A DNA stretch of 64,000 nucleotides, taken from NCBI GenBank assembly GCA_963790545.1, contig CAWBPA010000017.1:806001-870000 (forward strand), read 5' to 3'. A program made the translations under genes and the position numbers. Below the pieces are notes generated by a model that did not search any database, was not told where the DNA came from, and saw nothing but the letters and a program-made list of their open reading frames with translations. Positions 37,816 to 45,825 of this stretch are shown in pieces (the stretch's first letter is position 1; each line of letters starts with the position of its first letter). This DNA is from DATBJG01 sp963790545 (GTDB taxonomy: Bacteria > Acidobacteriota > Vicinamibacteria > Vicinamibacterales > JAMQPK01).

Positions 37816-38672
37816 CAGCTGAACGCGTGTATTCGGCGTTGCTTCGGCTGTATCCCCGCGAATTCCGCGAGGAGTTTGGTGATGCGCTGCTCGACGCGTT
37901 CAGCGAGCTGTATCAGCGCGCGGGACATCGACCTGTGCGGTTCTGGCTCGCCCTGCTGTCGGACCTGGCTCACTCGATTGGCCGGGAGTGGCTCGACAGC
38001 TGGCGATCGGCGAACGGACAGTTCGCGCTCCGCTGGGTCCTGGCGTGTGCGAGCGGCGCGGTCGTCACCGGTGCCGTGGGCAGTGCGCTATCCTGGACAT
38101 TTGCTTACCTCTATCACCCCTACCTCGAAGGCCTGATTTTCCCGGCCTGGGGCTACGGGGCGCTTCTTGGGTGTGGACTGGGGACCGTCCAGCTGGTTGC
38201 GCTCCATAGACGACTGCGCCTGAGTTTTTGGTGGGTTGTCGCAAGCGCGGCGTGCGCGGCGCTCGGTCTCGAGGTCGCGGTCCTGCTGGCAAGGACCGGT
38301 GGCCCTGTCTGGTACGGTCTGGTGCTTGGTTGTTTCGTGGGCGCGGGCCAATGGATCGTTCTGCGGCGGACAACCAAAGAGGCGGCACGGTGGGTTGCGG
38401 CCAGCCTCGTCGCGGTCCCTGTCGGCATCCTGTCGTGCGGCCTAGCGCTGACGGGTACTTTGCAGGGTCTGAACCAGCTGTCCAACGACGTGCTGGCAAC
38501 GCACGCATCGGCTGACGCGGGTCACGCCATCGGTCTGCTCTCGCGCGGACTGTATGCCCCGGCAAACCTGCTGGATCTCACTGTTGAATTTTCCGTCATG
38601 GCAACGGCCGGGTTGGTCATTGGTGCGCTGACGGCACGCGCGTTGTCATCGCTGATGTCCCGCGCGCGCTAG
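37812..38672 (+). CDS. Membrane protein coupled to PadR (permease-leader-like N-terminus)
   Basis: 286 residues. The N-terminus MTAERVYSALLRLYPREFRE, continuing EFGDALLDAF, is the soluble leader found on PadR-linked ABC-type permeases of Acidobacteriota. Instead of a large MacB-like permease, about seven membrane segments follow (for example WVLACASGAVVTGAVGSALS, WVVASAACAALGLEVAVLLA, VAASLVAVPVGILSCGLALT). It therefore seems to be a short partner or a lone membrane effector. Translationally coupled to padR. Function unknown. Confidence 0.75.
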   Translation: MTAERVYSALLRLYPREFREEFGDALLDAFSELYQRAGHRPVRFWLALLSDLAHSIGREWLDSWRSANGQFALRWVLACASGAVVTGAVGSALSWTFAYLYHPYLEGLIFPAWGYGALLGCGLGTVQLVALHRRLRLSFWWVVASAACAALGLEVAVLLARTGGPVWYGLVLGCFVGAGQWIVLRRTTKEAARWVAASLVAVPVGILSCGLALTGTLQGLNQLSNDVLATHASADAGHAIGLLSRGLYAPANLLDLTVEFSVMATAGLVIGALTARALSSLMSRAR

Positions 38673-38695
38673 AGTCCCGGACTCTCGAGGTATGT

Positions 38696-39658
38696 ATGCT
38701 CATCAAGAACAGCGCTGACGTCGTCTCTTCCGAATTGACGCCGAAGAGCCTGTATCTCCAACGCCGGGAGTTTCTGCACACCATCGGGACCGCAGCGGCA
38801 GCGGTTCTGGTACCCGTCGCCACCTACGAGATGGAACTGGCCGCGGCACAGGCCACCGAAAAGCTCGCGATCTCGAGCCGCAGGGTGACAACCACCGACG
38901 CGCTCACGTCCCGGAGCGACGTCACGAGCTACACCAACTTCTACGAGTTCGGGACCGACAAGGATGACCCCTCGCGCAACTCCGGCAGCTTCAAGCCACG
39001 ACCCTGGTCTGTCGCGGTCGAAGGCGAGTGCGCGAAGCCGGGGACGTACACTCTCGAAGACATTCTGCGTCCGCACCCGATCGAAGAGCGCATCTATCGG
39101 ATGCGGTGCGTCGAAGGATGGTCGATGGTGATCCCCTGGCTGGGCTTTCCGCTGAGCGATCTCCTGAAGCGCTTCGAGCCGACAGGCAATGCCCAGTTCG
39201 TCGAGTTCACCACGGTGCTGCGCCCAGAGGAGATGGTGGGCCAGCGGCGCCGGTTTCCGAAGATCCTCAATTGGCCGTACAAAGAGGGGCTGCGCATAGA
39301 CGAAGCGATGCACCCGCTCACGATCATGGTGGTCGGCTTGTACGGCGAAACGCTCCCCAACCAGAACGGCGCGCCGTTGCGGCTCGTCGTGCCCTGGAAG
39401 TACGGCTTCAAGGGCATCAAGTCGATTGTCAAAATCCGATTTGCCCGCAGGCAGCCGGTCAGCTCATGGGAGGAGGCGTTTCCTGAAGCGTACGGCTTCT
39501 ACGCCAACGTCAACCCGGCTGTGGACCACCCGGGACACAGCCAGGCCAGCGAGCGACGGATTGGCGAGTTCTTGCGCCGCAAGACGCTGATGTTCAACGG
39601 CTACGCTGACCAGGTTGCGGGACTGTATGTGGGAATGGACTTACGGAGGAATTACTAA
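38696..39658 (+). CDS. msrP: MsrP-like periplasmic methionine-sulfoxide reductase, molybdenum catalytic subunit
   Basis: 320 residues, ATG 38696. A twin-arginine signal QRREFLHTIGTAAAA lies near residues 22-36. The YedY/MsrP core: FYEFGTDKDDPSRNSGSFKP, WSVAVEGECAKPGTYTLEDI, RIYRMRCVEGWSMVIPWLGF (the Cys ligates the molybdenum), PLTIMVVGLYGETLPNQNGA, and LRLVVPWKYGFKGIKSIVKI. The enzyme repairs oxidised methionines of exported proteins, normally with electrons from the membrane haem protein MsrQ. No msrQ is adjacent; the next gene is DinB-like on the other strand. Confidence 0.93.
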   Translation: MLIKNSADVVSSELTPKSLYLQRREFLHTIGTAAAAVLVPVATYEMELAAAQATEKLAISSRRVTTTDALTSRSDVTSYTNFYEFGTDKDDPSRNSGSFKPRPWSVAVEGECAKPGTYTLEDILRPHPIEERIYRMRCVEGWSMVIPWLGFPLSDLLKRFEPTGNAQFVEFTTVLRPEEMVGQRRRFPKILNWPYKEGLRIDEAMHPLTIMVVGLYGETLPNQNGAPLRLVVPWKYGFKGIKSIVKIRFARRQPVSSWEEAFPEAYGFYANVNPAVDHPGHSQASERRIGEFLRRKTLMFNGYADQVAGLYVGMDLRRNY

Positions 39659-39676
39659 ACAGAAGCCAGAAGCTCG

Positions 39677-40159
39677 CTACATCCCTTCATCCGCACTTGG
39701 ACCATAGATCGACGGCACCGTCGATCCCATCGGGCGCAGGTACGTGGAAAGCTGGCCCCGATGATGAATCTGGTCGAAGAGAAAACCCCAGCCGTGGCCG
39801 TATCCGGTCTCATTCATGATTTCTTTGCCCTCGTACGTGAACGGCACTTTTCGTTCCCAGTGTGAGGGCGGAAGCGCATGGAGCCTCTTGGTGATTTTGT
39901 CGTGATGGCTGTCGTACGTCGCGAGAATCTCTTTGACTGTCTCCGGCGTTGGTAGTTCCACCCATTCCAGAACGCCTTTTTCGAGACCCTGCACCAGCAG
40001 AATCTCTTCCCGGACGATCAGCCAGGCAATTTCGCGAGCGGTACGCGCCTTCGGATCGGCGCGATAGTCGGACTGCGCCTGAGGAATACGAGAGATGACC
40101 TTGCGGGTTGCGACAGCCTCCTTTTCCCAGAATGTCAGAAACAACGCTTTTTCATCCAT
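39677..40159 (-). CDS. DinB-family protein
   Basis: 160 residues if started at ATG 40159 (MDEKALFLTFWEKE); an in-frame start at 40195 adds 12. The four-helix DinB/YfiT-like bundle is indicated by KVISRIPQAQSDYRADPKAR, TAREIAWLIVREEILLVQGL and the metal-site helix FDQIHHRGQLSTYLRPMG. The three-His metal site typical of the family would use one His near residue 85 and the HH of QIHHRG. Likely a cytoplasmic metal-dependent transferase or hydrolase of thiol metabolism; exact role unknown. Confidence 0.85.
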   Translation of the reverse strand: MDEKALFLTFWEKEAVATRKVISRIPQAQSDYRADPKARTAREIAWLIVREEILLVQGLEKGVLEWVELPTPETVKEILATYDSHHDKITKRLHALPPSHWERKVPFTYEGKEIMNETGYGHGWGFLFDQIHHRGQLSTYLRPMGSTVPSIYGPSADEGM

Positions 40160-40200
40160 CGTCTTTGTTGAAGGCGCTTTTTCTCGATCGCGCAATGAGC

Positions 40201-40236
40201 GCCGCAGGGGCGACGTTCGAGTCGCCCCTGGCAGCG
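40201..40236. repeat. GC-rich palindrome
   Basis: CAGGGGCGAC/GTCGCCCCTG (40205-40214 with 40221-40230, loop GTTCGA), flanked by GCCGC and GCGGC. It lies between two minus-strand genes and resembles the GTAG/CTAC family without its flanks. Confidence 0.6.
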
Positions 40237-40255
40237 GCGGAGCCTTATCCAGTTC

Positions 40256-40663
40256 CTAAGAGGGAATCTTCAACACCTGTCCAGGTTTGATCTTGTCGGG
40301 ATCTGAGAGTTGGTCGCGATTGGCCTCGAAGATACGGCCGTACGCCTGGGCGTCGCCCAGCTCGCTCTTGGCAATCTTGCTGAGTGTATCCCCAGACTTC
40401 ACCGTGTAAGTTCTGCTGGCTGCAGCCGCTGCACGTGGCGCGCTCCCCGCCGGTGCCGCCACGACCTTGATGTCTGCCACGATTTCCGCCTGGTAGGTCG
40501 GAACCGCCTTGATCGCAGTCCAAATCTTGTTCTTTTCGTCTTCGGAGTGAACTGTTCCCTTGAAATACAGCTTCCCATCCCGTTCGTCGGCGCTGCCGTC
40601 CATACGCAGACCCTTCGCGGTTTGGATGGCGGCCGCATACTTCTCACGGAGTCCGAGTGCCAT
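40256..40663 (-). CDS. BON and LysM domain protein
   Basis: 135 residues, ATG 40663 with CAGGAGG six bases upstream; no signal peptide. The BON-like domain occupies residues 8-70 (GLRMDGSADERDGKLYFKGT, DEKNKIWTAIKAVPTYQAEI). After an Ala/Pro linker, a C-terminal LysM follows: TYTVKSGDTLSKIAKSELGD and YGRIFEANRDQL, ending KPGQVLKIPS. The domain order and length match YgaU/LysM proteins of stress responses. LysM binds peptidoglycan or itself; the lack of a leader suggests a cytoplasmic or non-classically placed protein. Confidence 0.88.
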   Translation of the reverse strand: MALGLREKYAAAIQTAKGLRMDGSADERDGKLYFKGTVHSEDEKNKIWTAIKAVPTYQAEIVADIKVVAAPAGSAPRAAAAASRTYTVKSGDTLSKIAKSELGDAQAYGRIFEANRDQLSDPDKIKPGQVLKIPS

Positions 40664-40799
40664 AAGCCCTCCTGTTGAAATGTCCGGTGATTCCTTGCAA
40701 GACAGACTCCACGCAGACCACGAACGAGTCAGAGGGAGTTGGCGCGCCCTGGGAAGTGTATCTATGAACTACCGTGGGTTGGCCGCGATGGTTCGAAGC

Positions 40800-41336
40800 T
40801 CAGGCGGCCGATGTCGGACTGGACGATGCGGTGACGATGGTGGATTTGAGGGTCGATGCGGCACGAGCGGAAGACATGCCGGCCTGCTCGAGTTCGATGT
40901 TGCCCTCGAGCGACTCCAGAAGCCGACGTACGTACTGGATTCGTTCGGTGCGTTCGGGCCCAAGCACGTAGATCTCGTACATCACGGCTTTCAGTGTGAC
41001 CGTCAACAACTGCAGCCGGTGCGCGTCCAGCTTGGATTCGTCGGGCACGGTCTCATCACCAAAGTGCATGAGCACGGCAAAGAGCACCTGGGCCACGGCC
41101 GGATATTTGTCGCTCAGCGAGCGCAGGCGTGCCTGAAAACTTGCGCCGTCCGCATCCTCGAGCTTCAGGAGCGTTTGGACGGCACGCTGTGCGCAGGCGG
41201 TTGCGCCGGTGAGAAAGCCGCTCTTGAGACACCCGTCAGCTTCGACGAGCAGGTCTCGGAGCGTCGCCGGCACTCGCGTATCGAGGGCGAGGAATGCGGG
41301 CGCGGCAGAAGGTCGAACGTCGGGCATAGCCGTCAT
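40800..41336 (-). CDS. Hypothetical helical protein
   Basis: 178 residues from ATG 41336 (MTAMPDVRPSAAP); an in-frame start at 41366 adds ten. Largely helical: LRDLLVEADGCLKSGFLTGA, CAQRAVQTLLKLEDADGASF, RLRSLSDKYPAVAQVLFAVL, AVMYEIYVLGPERTERIQYV. The pattern recalls DUF4145-like or HEPN-type helical bundles, but no catalytic motif is seen. Ends in a Ser/Thr/Ala tail. Monocistronic. No function assigned. Confidence 0.65.
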   Translation of the reverse strand: MTAMPDVRPSAAPAFLALDTRVPATLRDLLVEADGCLKSGFLTGATACAQRAVQTLLKLEDADGASFQARLRSLSDKYPAVAQVLFAVLMHFGDETVPDESKLDAHRLQLLTVTLKAVMYEIYVLGPERTERIQYVRRLLESLEGNIELEQAGMSSARAASTLKSTIVTASSSPTSAA

Positions 41337-41516
41337 GATCAGGATGCGGCATCCTGCCTCTCGCAAGGCCGATGCCGGACCATACGTCCATCGAACGGTG
41401 GGCTAAGTAACTGGCGTGGTTGCAATAGCCGCCGGGCATGCCGCAGTCGCCATTGACACTAGCAGGCGGTCAATGGCGAATCTGCAGAGCCAGTAACAGT
41501 TTCGTGGGCCGAATCG

Positions 41517-41580
41517 TACGTAGCGCAGGTCTTTAGACCTGCCCAGCACCTCAAAGCAGGCCTGAAGGCCTGCGCTACGG
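41517..41580. repeat. Composite palindrome with CGTAG/CTACG outer stem
   Basis: The outer stem CGTAGCGCAGG/CCTGCGCTACG (41519-41529, 41569-41579) encloses two hairpins: GCAGGTCT/AGACCTGC and GCAGGCC/GGCCTGC. The last bases include the TAG stop (41575-41577, minus strand) of the gene at 41575-42474. It is the clearest three-way-junction member. Confidence 0.8.
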
Positions 41581-42474
41581 CGTACCGCCGGCGGCCTTGT
41601 CGAGGGCGCGCCCGCCGGTCAGCTCGTTTGTCAACGACATGTTGTGCTCGTGGCACGAGTACTCAAACATCCGATAGTTTTCATCGCGGGTCAGGGGCAG
41701 GGCCACCTTCCAGGGCCGCGTGTAGACTTTCGGATCTTCGATCGTGACCTCGTAGCCGATCGTGTTCGCGTCGACAGCGGTAAAGCGTTCGACCACGCGC
41801 AGCTCTTCGCTATGGGGAATTCCACGGATGCGCCCGGTCGCGGCACTGGTTGCAATGGAACCCTTGTCGTTGAAGTTCGTGGTCTCGACGACCAGCGTAT
41901 TGCCGTCCCAGCGCCCTCGCGGATCACCATTCCACGTTCGCACGCTGGAACCGACATGTGGACGACCGTCCAGCGGAATGATGCGAGCCTCGTGAATCAT
42001 TTCGTAGAGGATGACCACATAGCCGGGGATCTGCATGATTTGATACCCGTTGTTGTAGCCGGCCGGAAACATCCCTCCCGGCACTCCTCTCGTGATGCAG
42101 CGGACCCATGGGGTCTCGTGCTCCGGTGCGTCGCCTATGCGGGCGAGATCGTAATCTCTTTTCGCTTCGGCCCACGGTCTCACGGGGACCCTTCCGTCCG
42201 AAGGATCGATCACCATCGACCGCCGGCGCTGGGGCTGCGGGCTGTCGTGGTCGGTCCAGTGCGAAGGGGGATTGACGCCGGTGGCCACACGCGCCGCCTC
42301 GCCGGCTTCGAACGGCGTGCCGTCGAAGTTCACCCACATTCCCTGGATGTCGGGCTGGCCATCGGACGTACGACGGGGGGTCCAGTGCTGCCCGGCAGCC
42401 GTTCCGGCGAGCCACCACGCGAGGACCAGCACTGCAATTACCACGCGCGCCGCATGTCGCAATCGATACGCCAT
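41575..42474 (-). CDS. Secreted acidobacterial protein of unknown function (WEGDTL family)
   Basis: 299 residues, ATG 42474. Signal peptide 1-28 (VVIAVLVLAWWLAGTAAGQ). The blocks follow those of 27332-28366: PDIQGMWVNFDGTPFE, SMVIDPSDGRVPVRPW, RCITRGVPGGMFPAGYNNG, YEMIHEARIIPLDGRPHVG and RGRWDGNTLVVETTNF (Trp-Asp-Gly-Asn variant of the core). Conserved Cys and His residues near the end (YSCHEHNMSLTNEL) also match YACHEGNYAMTNIL of the paralogue. Function unknown. The stop codon is supplied by the flanking palindromic repeat. Confidence 0.78.
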   Translation of the reverse strand: MAYRLRHAARVVIAVLVLAWWLAGTAAGQHWTPRRTSDGQPDIQGMWVNFDGTPFEAGEAARVATGVNPPSHWTDHDSPQPQRRRSMVIDPSDGRVPVRPWAEAKRDYDLARIGDAPEHETPWVRCITRGVPGGMFPAGYNNGYQIMQIPGYVVILYEMIHEARIIPLDGRPHVGSSVRTWNGDPRGRWDGNTLVVETTNFNDKGSIATSAATGRIRGIPHSEELRVVERFTAVDANTIGYEVTIEDPKVYTRPWKVALPLTRDENYRMFEYSCHEHNMSLTNELTGGRALDKAAGGTP

Positions 42475-42487
42475 CGGACACCTCTTC

Positions 42488-43828
42488 TCAGTCTGATGAG
42501 CGGCCGCTCCACGCGGCCCTCAATGTTCGGCGGTCCACTCTTTTCCCACTCAGATAGACGGAGTCAATCCGCCGCGTGTTGCTGATGTTCTCCAGCGGGT
42601 TAGCATCGAGCACGATGAAGTCTGCGAATCTCCCCTGTCCCACCATCCCACGCTGATCGAGCCGGAGAATGTCTGCGGACGTGCGGGTGGCGGCAACCAG
42701 GGCCTGAGCCGGCGTGAGGCCGCTCTCGACCATATCTGCAAGTTCGGCGTGCGCTGCCCATCCAAGCGGTGCGCCAACTCCGGCATCGGTTCCAAAACCA
42801 ATGCGCACCCCCGCGGCGTTCAATCTGGCGAGACTGCGTGCCTGGACGTCAAACAATCGGGGACGAGCGGGGCTCTCTTTTGCCGTTGCCTCCCGCATGG
42901 ATGCGATCTGCTCAGGAGGGAACGTCTCGCTCAAGAGCGCAAGGTCCGATGCCAGGGGCGCTCTGTCGGGCAAGTTGGGGATGAGAAAGACGTCGGGTCG
43001 GGATTTGAACAATCCGATGAACTCGTCATCGACTTCCAGATCGCGAATGCCGTGCGCGAACCCGTCGATGCCTGCACGCAGGAGGTCCTTACCGTCAGCC
43101 AGGTAGTAGACGTGCGCAACCACCCGGAGCTTATGGGCGTGCGCCTCGTCAATGACGGCGCGATAGAGCGCCGGCGGCAACTTCGGGACCGTTCCGTCGC
43201 GATCGTCCACCCAGATCTTGACGAAATCCACGTTGCGGGCCGCGAGTTCCTGGACAGCCTTTCGCGCTTCACCAGCAGTCTGCACTCCGTAGGGCGCGTC
43301 CCGCCAGTAGTCGGCGCGCGGTCCGGCATTGGGCCATGCAATCCCGCGGCCGGCCGTTCGGAAGAGTGCCATACCCGAACCGGTTTCGGCACGTAGTTGA
43401 AATGGCAGATCTCCGCGGTCGAGACCGAGGCTGAGCGTGGCAGCAATACCGTGATACGCGTAACGATTCAAATGATCGATGAGGTTCGTGCGCGTGTAGT
43501 TCTGCGCGGAATTCGTCATCGTCTTGACGTCGTAGTAACCGAGGTGACTATGGAGGTCTATCAGCGCGGGGATGACGGTCTTGCCGGTGAGATCGATCCG
43601 CTGTGCACCTTGGGGAAGCGGCACATCGCCTTTGCGGCCAACCCGCGTGAAGCGGCCGTTCTCGACAACGAATGCTGAACTTTCGGCCGGTGCGCGGCCA
43701 TCGCCGGCAATCAGCCGTGCGCCCTCGAAAAGAACAGGCCCCTGGGCCTGAGACGACGGCTGAGCCGCCTGCGTCGCACAGCCTGCAAGGAGGAGGACAC
43801 ACCCGACCAGCGCTCGTGCAACGCTCAT
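42488..43828 (-). CDS. Exported amidohydrolase (lipoprotein-like signal)
   Basis: 446 residues, ATG 43828. The N-terminus VGCVLLLAGCATQ has a lipobox (LLAG-C), so it is probably lipid-anchored. Amidohydrolase motifs: VIPALIDLHSHLGYYD (HxH metal site near residue 93), VDFVKIWVDD (Lys near 204), AHKLRVVAHVYYLADGK (His near 237), GIDGFAHGIRD (His near 258) and RIGFGTDAGVGAP (Asp near 350). The C-terminal composite sandwich is ADFIVLDANPLENISNTRR. This resembles imidazolonepropionase-like or prolidase-like enzymes in Acidobacteriota. Substrate unknown. Confidence 0.88.
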   Translation of the reverse strand: MSVARALVGCVLLLAGCATQAAQPSSQAQGPVLFEGARLIAGDGRAPAESSAFVVENGRFTRVGRKGDVPLPQGAQRIDLTGKTVIPALIDLHSHLGYYDVKTMTNSAQNYTRTNLIDHLNRYAYHGIAATLSLGLDRGDLPFQLRAETGSGMALFRTAGRGIAWPNAGPRADYWRDAPYGVQTAGEARKAVQELAARNVDFVKIWVDDRDGTVPKLPPALYRAVIDEAHAHKLRVVAHVYYLADGKDLLRAGIDGFAHGIRDLEVDDEFIGLFKSRPDVFLIPNLPDRAPLASDLALLSETFPPEQIASMREATAKESPARPRLFDVQARSLARLNAAGVRIGFGTDAGVGAPLGWAAHAELADMVESGLTPAQALVAATRTSADILRLDQRGMVGQGRFADFIVLDANPLENISNTRRIDSVYLSGKRVDRRTLRAAWSGRSSD

Positions 43829-43844
43829 TGTTGACTCGTGCAGG

Positions 43845-43871
43845 ACGCGGGGGCTAAAGCCCCCGCGCTAC
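43845..43871. repeat. GCGGGGGC/GCCCCCGC palindrome with CTAC flank
   Basis: 8-bp stem, loop TAAA, followed by GCTAC. Nearly the same element occurs at 47451 and 60895. It lies in the divergent spacer between the amidohydrolase and the M48 protease. Confidence 0.7.
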
Positions 43872-43958
43872 ACGGTCGATTGTCACTCCCAGCCGTCACG
43901 CAATGCGCCTTGCAATTGACCGAGCACTCTTTTCATACTGGGCACGAGAGAGGAGTGT

Positions 43959-45380
43959 ATGACGATCACTACCCTGCCGGTCCGGCCGATCGCATTCCTG
44001 GCAGCCCTCTGGCTGACGGTGGCCGGCGCCTTCGCACAGACCGTGGTCAAGCTGCCCAAGAACCGTTACACCCCGCAGCAGGACGTCGAGCTTGGCCGCG
44101 AGGCGGCTGCCGAAATTCGGAAGCAATATCCGATCATCGAGAACGAACGGATTGCGCGCTATATGACGAAACTCGGCGATCGGCTGGTGGCGGCGGCTCC
44201 GCCCGAGCTCAACGACCCCGTCTACGAGTATTCCTTTACACCGGTCAACCTGAAGGAGGTCAACGCCTTCGCACTTCCCGGTGGACCAATGTTCGTTCAC
44301 CGCGGCATGTTCGACGCAGCGGCAGCCGAAGGCGAGGTCGTGGGTGTGATGGCGCACGAACTGGCGCACGTGCTGCTGCGACATGGCACCGCCAACGCAT
44401 CGAAGGCACAGAACCCCTGGCTACAACTGGGACAAATTGCCGGGGTAGTCGGCGGCGCGGTGGTCGGCGGTGCGGCCGGATCGGCCATCATGCAGGGAAG
44501 CCAGTTCGGTCTTGGCACGATTCTCCTCAGATACAGTCGCGACTTCGAGAAGCAGGCTGATCTGCAGGGCGCGCAGATCATGGCGCGGGCTGGCTACGAT
44601 CCGCGCGCGCTCGCGCGGATGTTCGAAACCATCGAGCGCGAGTCGAAGAGCAGCGGCAACAGCGGCCCACAGTGGATGAGCAGTCACCCGAATCCCGGCA
44701 ACCGGACCGCCTACATTACGAAGGAAGCTGAGCAGCTGACCATCGCGAGCGCTGCGGACGATCGCGACTTCGAGCCCATCAAGAAAGTATTCGCGTCGCT
44801 GCCGCCGGCCAAGTCGATGGGCGATCTCGCTCGGGGAAAGAGCGACTCCGGCGGCGCGGCGTCTCGAACGGTCGGCACACCCGGACAGCCCGTGCCACCA
44901 CCTTCGTCGCAGTATCGAGCCATCACTGGCGGCAAGGTCTTTCAAGCGGCGGTGCCGACCAACTGGACCAGTCTTCCCTCGAACAGCGCCATCAAAGTCG
45001 TGCCGCAGAACGGTTACGGTCAGTTAGACGGTCAGACCGTCTTCACACACGGCGTCGAGTTTGGGGTCGCGCAGGCTTCGTCTCGCGACCTGCAAAGCGC
45101 GACCAACGCCTGGCTCAAGGCCGTCGCTCAGGGAAATCCAGAGCTGCGTCTTGCCGGGGACCAACAGGCGATGCGAATTTCGCAGCGTTCAGCAATCAGC
45201 ACGCCGCTCGTCAATCCGTCACCACTTGGCGGTCGCGAACGGATCCAGGTTTATACGACGTTTCTGGTCGACGGCAGCCTGTTTTATTACCTGACGATCG
45301 TGCCGGAGGAAGAGCTTCAGGATTACCAGCAGACATTCCGAAGGGTTGGCGAGTCGATCCGGCTGACGGAAGCACAATGA
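43959..45380 (+). CDS. M48-family metalloprotease, BepA-like
   Basis: 473 residues, ATG 43959. Signal peptide 1-26 (LAALWLTVAGAFAQ). Zinc motif GVMAHELAHVLLRHG (HExxH variant HELAH near residue 132), third ligand in SRDFEKQADLQGAQIMARAG, and NAFALPGGPMFVHRGM before it. Two short hydrophobic stretches near residues 158-175 (VVGGAVVGGAAGSAIM) are typical of this group. The C-terminal 150 residues form a separate sandwich domain (VFQAAVPTNWTSL, YLTIVPEEELQDYQ). Likely a periplasmic protease for outer-membrane quality control. Its TGA stop lies in a 7-nt-period hairpin. Confidence 0.92.
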   Translation: MTITTLPVRPIAFLAALWLTVAGAFAQTVVKLPKNRYTPQQDVELGREAAAEIRKQYPIIENERIARYMTKLGDRLVAAAPPELNDPVYEYSFTPVNLKEVNAFALPGGPMFVHRGMFDAAAAEGEVVGVMAHELAHVLLRHGTANASKAQNPWLQLGQIAGVVGGAVVGGAAGSAIMQGSQFGLGTILLRYSRDFEKQADLQGAQIMARAGYDPRALARMFETIERESKSSGNSGPQWMSSHPNPGNRTAYITKEAEQLTIASAADDRDFEPIKKVFASLPPAKSMGDLARGKSDSGGAASRTVGTPGQPVPPPSSQYRAITGGKVFQAAVPTNWTSLPSNSAIKVVPQNGYGQLDGQTVFTHGVEFGVAQASSRDLQSATNAWLKAVAQGNPELRLAGDQQAMRISQRSAISTPLVNPSPLGGRERIQVYTTFLVDGSLFYYLTIVPEEELQDYQQTFRRVGESIRLTEAQ

Positions 45381-45447
45381 AAGTCTCAAGTGTGAAGGCT
45401 CAAGTCTGAAAATGTCTTCAGACTTCAGCCTTGAGACTCAGCCTTTC
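45379..45447. repeat. Hairpin of 7-nt-period arms shared by two gene ends
   Basis: Left arm 45379-45410 and right arm 45417-45447 consist of heptamers such as TCAAGTC and TGAAGGC in inverted orientation. It contains the last bases of the M48 stop codon and encodes the last ten codons (including the stop) of the response regulator on the other strand. Confidence 0.8.
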
Positions 45448-45825
45448 GAGTGCGCTGTCGATCGCGCGAATCAGCTGATCATCGGTAAACGGTTTCTGGA
45501 GGAACTCAACCGCACCGTCGGCCATCGCCCGGTCGCGCAGGCTGGCATCGCCGGCGCCGGTCACGAAGACGATCGGCAGCTTGGAGCGGATCACGCTCGG
45601 CTCGGACTGCAGCTCGAGCCCCGAAAGACCCAACATGTGAACGTCAACGACCAGGCAATCGAGGTGCCGATCCTCTCGAGACTCCCAACCAGGCTCCGCA
45701 AGAAACGCTTCGACCGACCCGAACGCGCGCACATCATAGTTCCACGCAATCAACAGTCGTGATAGGGCGCGCAACACGGCCGCGTCATCGTCGATCACGC
45801 CGATGAGCGCCGGGTGATTGGTCAA
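45418..45825 (-). CDS. Single-domain response regulator (FixJ/CheY-like receiver)
   Basis: 135 residues, ATG 45825, overlapping the kinase stop by four bases, so translationally coupled. Receiver signature: LIGVIDDDAAVLRALSRLL (acidic pocket), LDCLVVDVHMLGLSGLEL (phospho-Asp near residue 61), PIVFVTGAGD (Thr) and AVEFLQKPF (Lys). The sequence is FixJ-like, yet no helix-turn-helix output domain follows; the protein ends LKAEV, residues encoded by a repeat arm. It may signal by protein contact or be a truncated FixJ. Confidence 0.92.
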   Translation of the reverse strand: MTNHPALIGVIDDDAAVLRALSRLLIAWNYDVRAFGSVEAFLAEPGWESREDRHLDCLVVDVHMLGLSGLELQSEPSVIRSKLPIVFVTGAGDASLRDRAMADGAVEFLQKPFTDDQLIRAIDSALERLSLKAEV

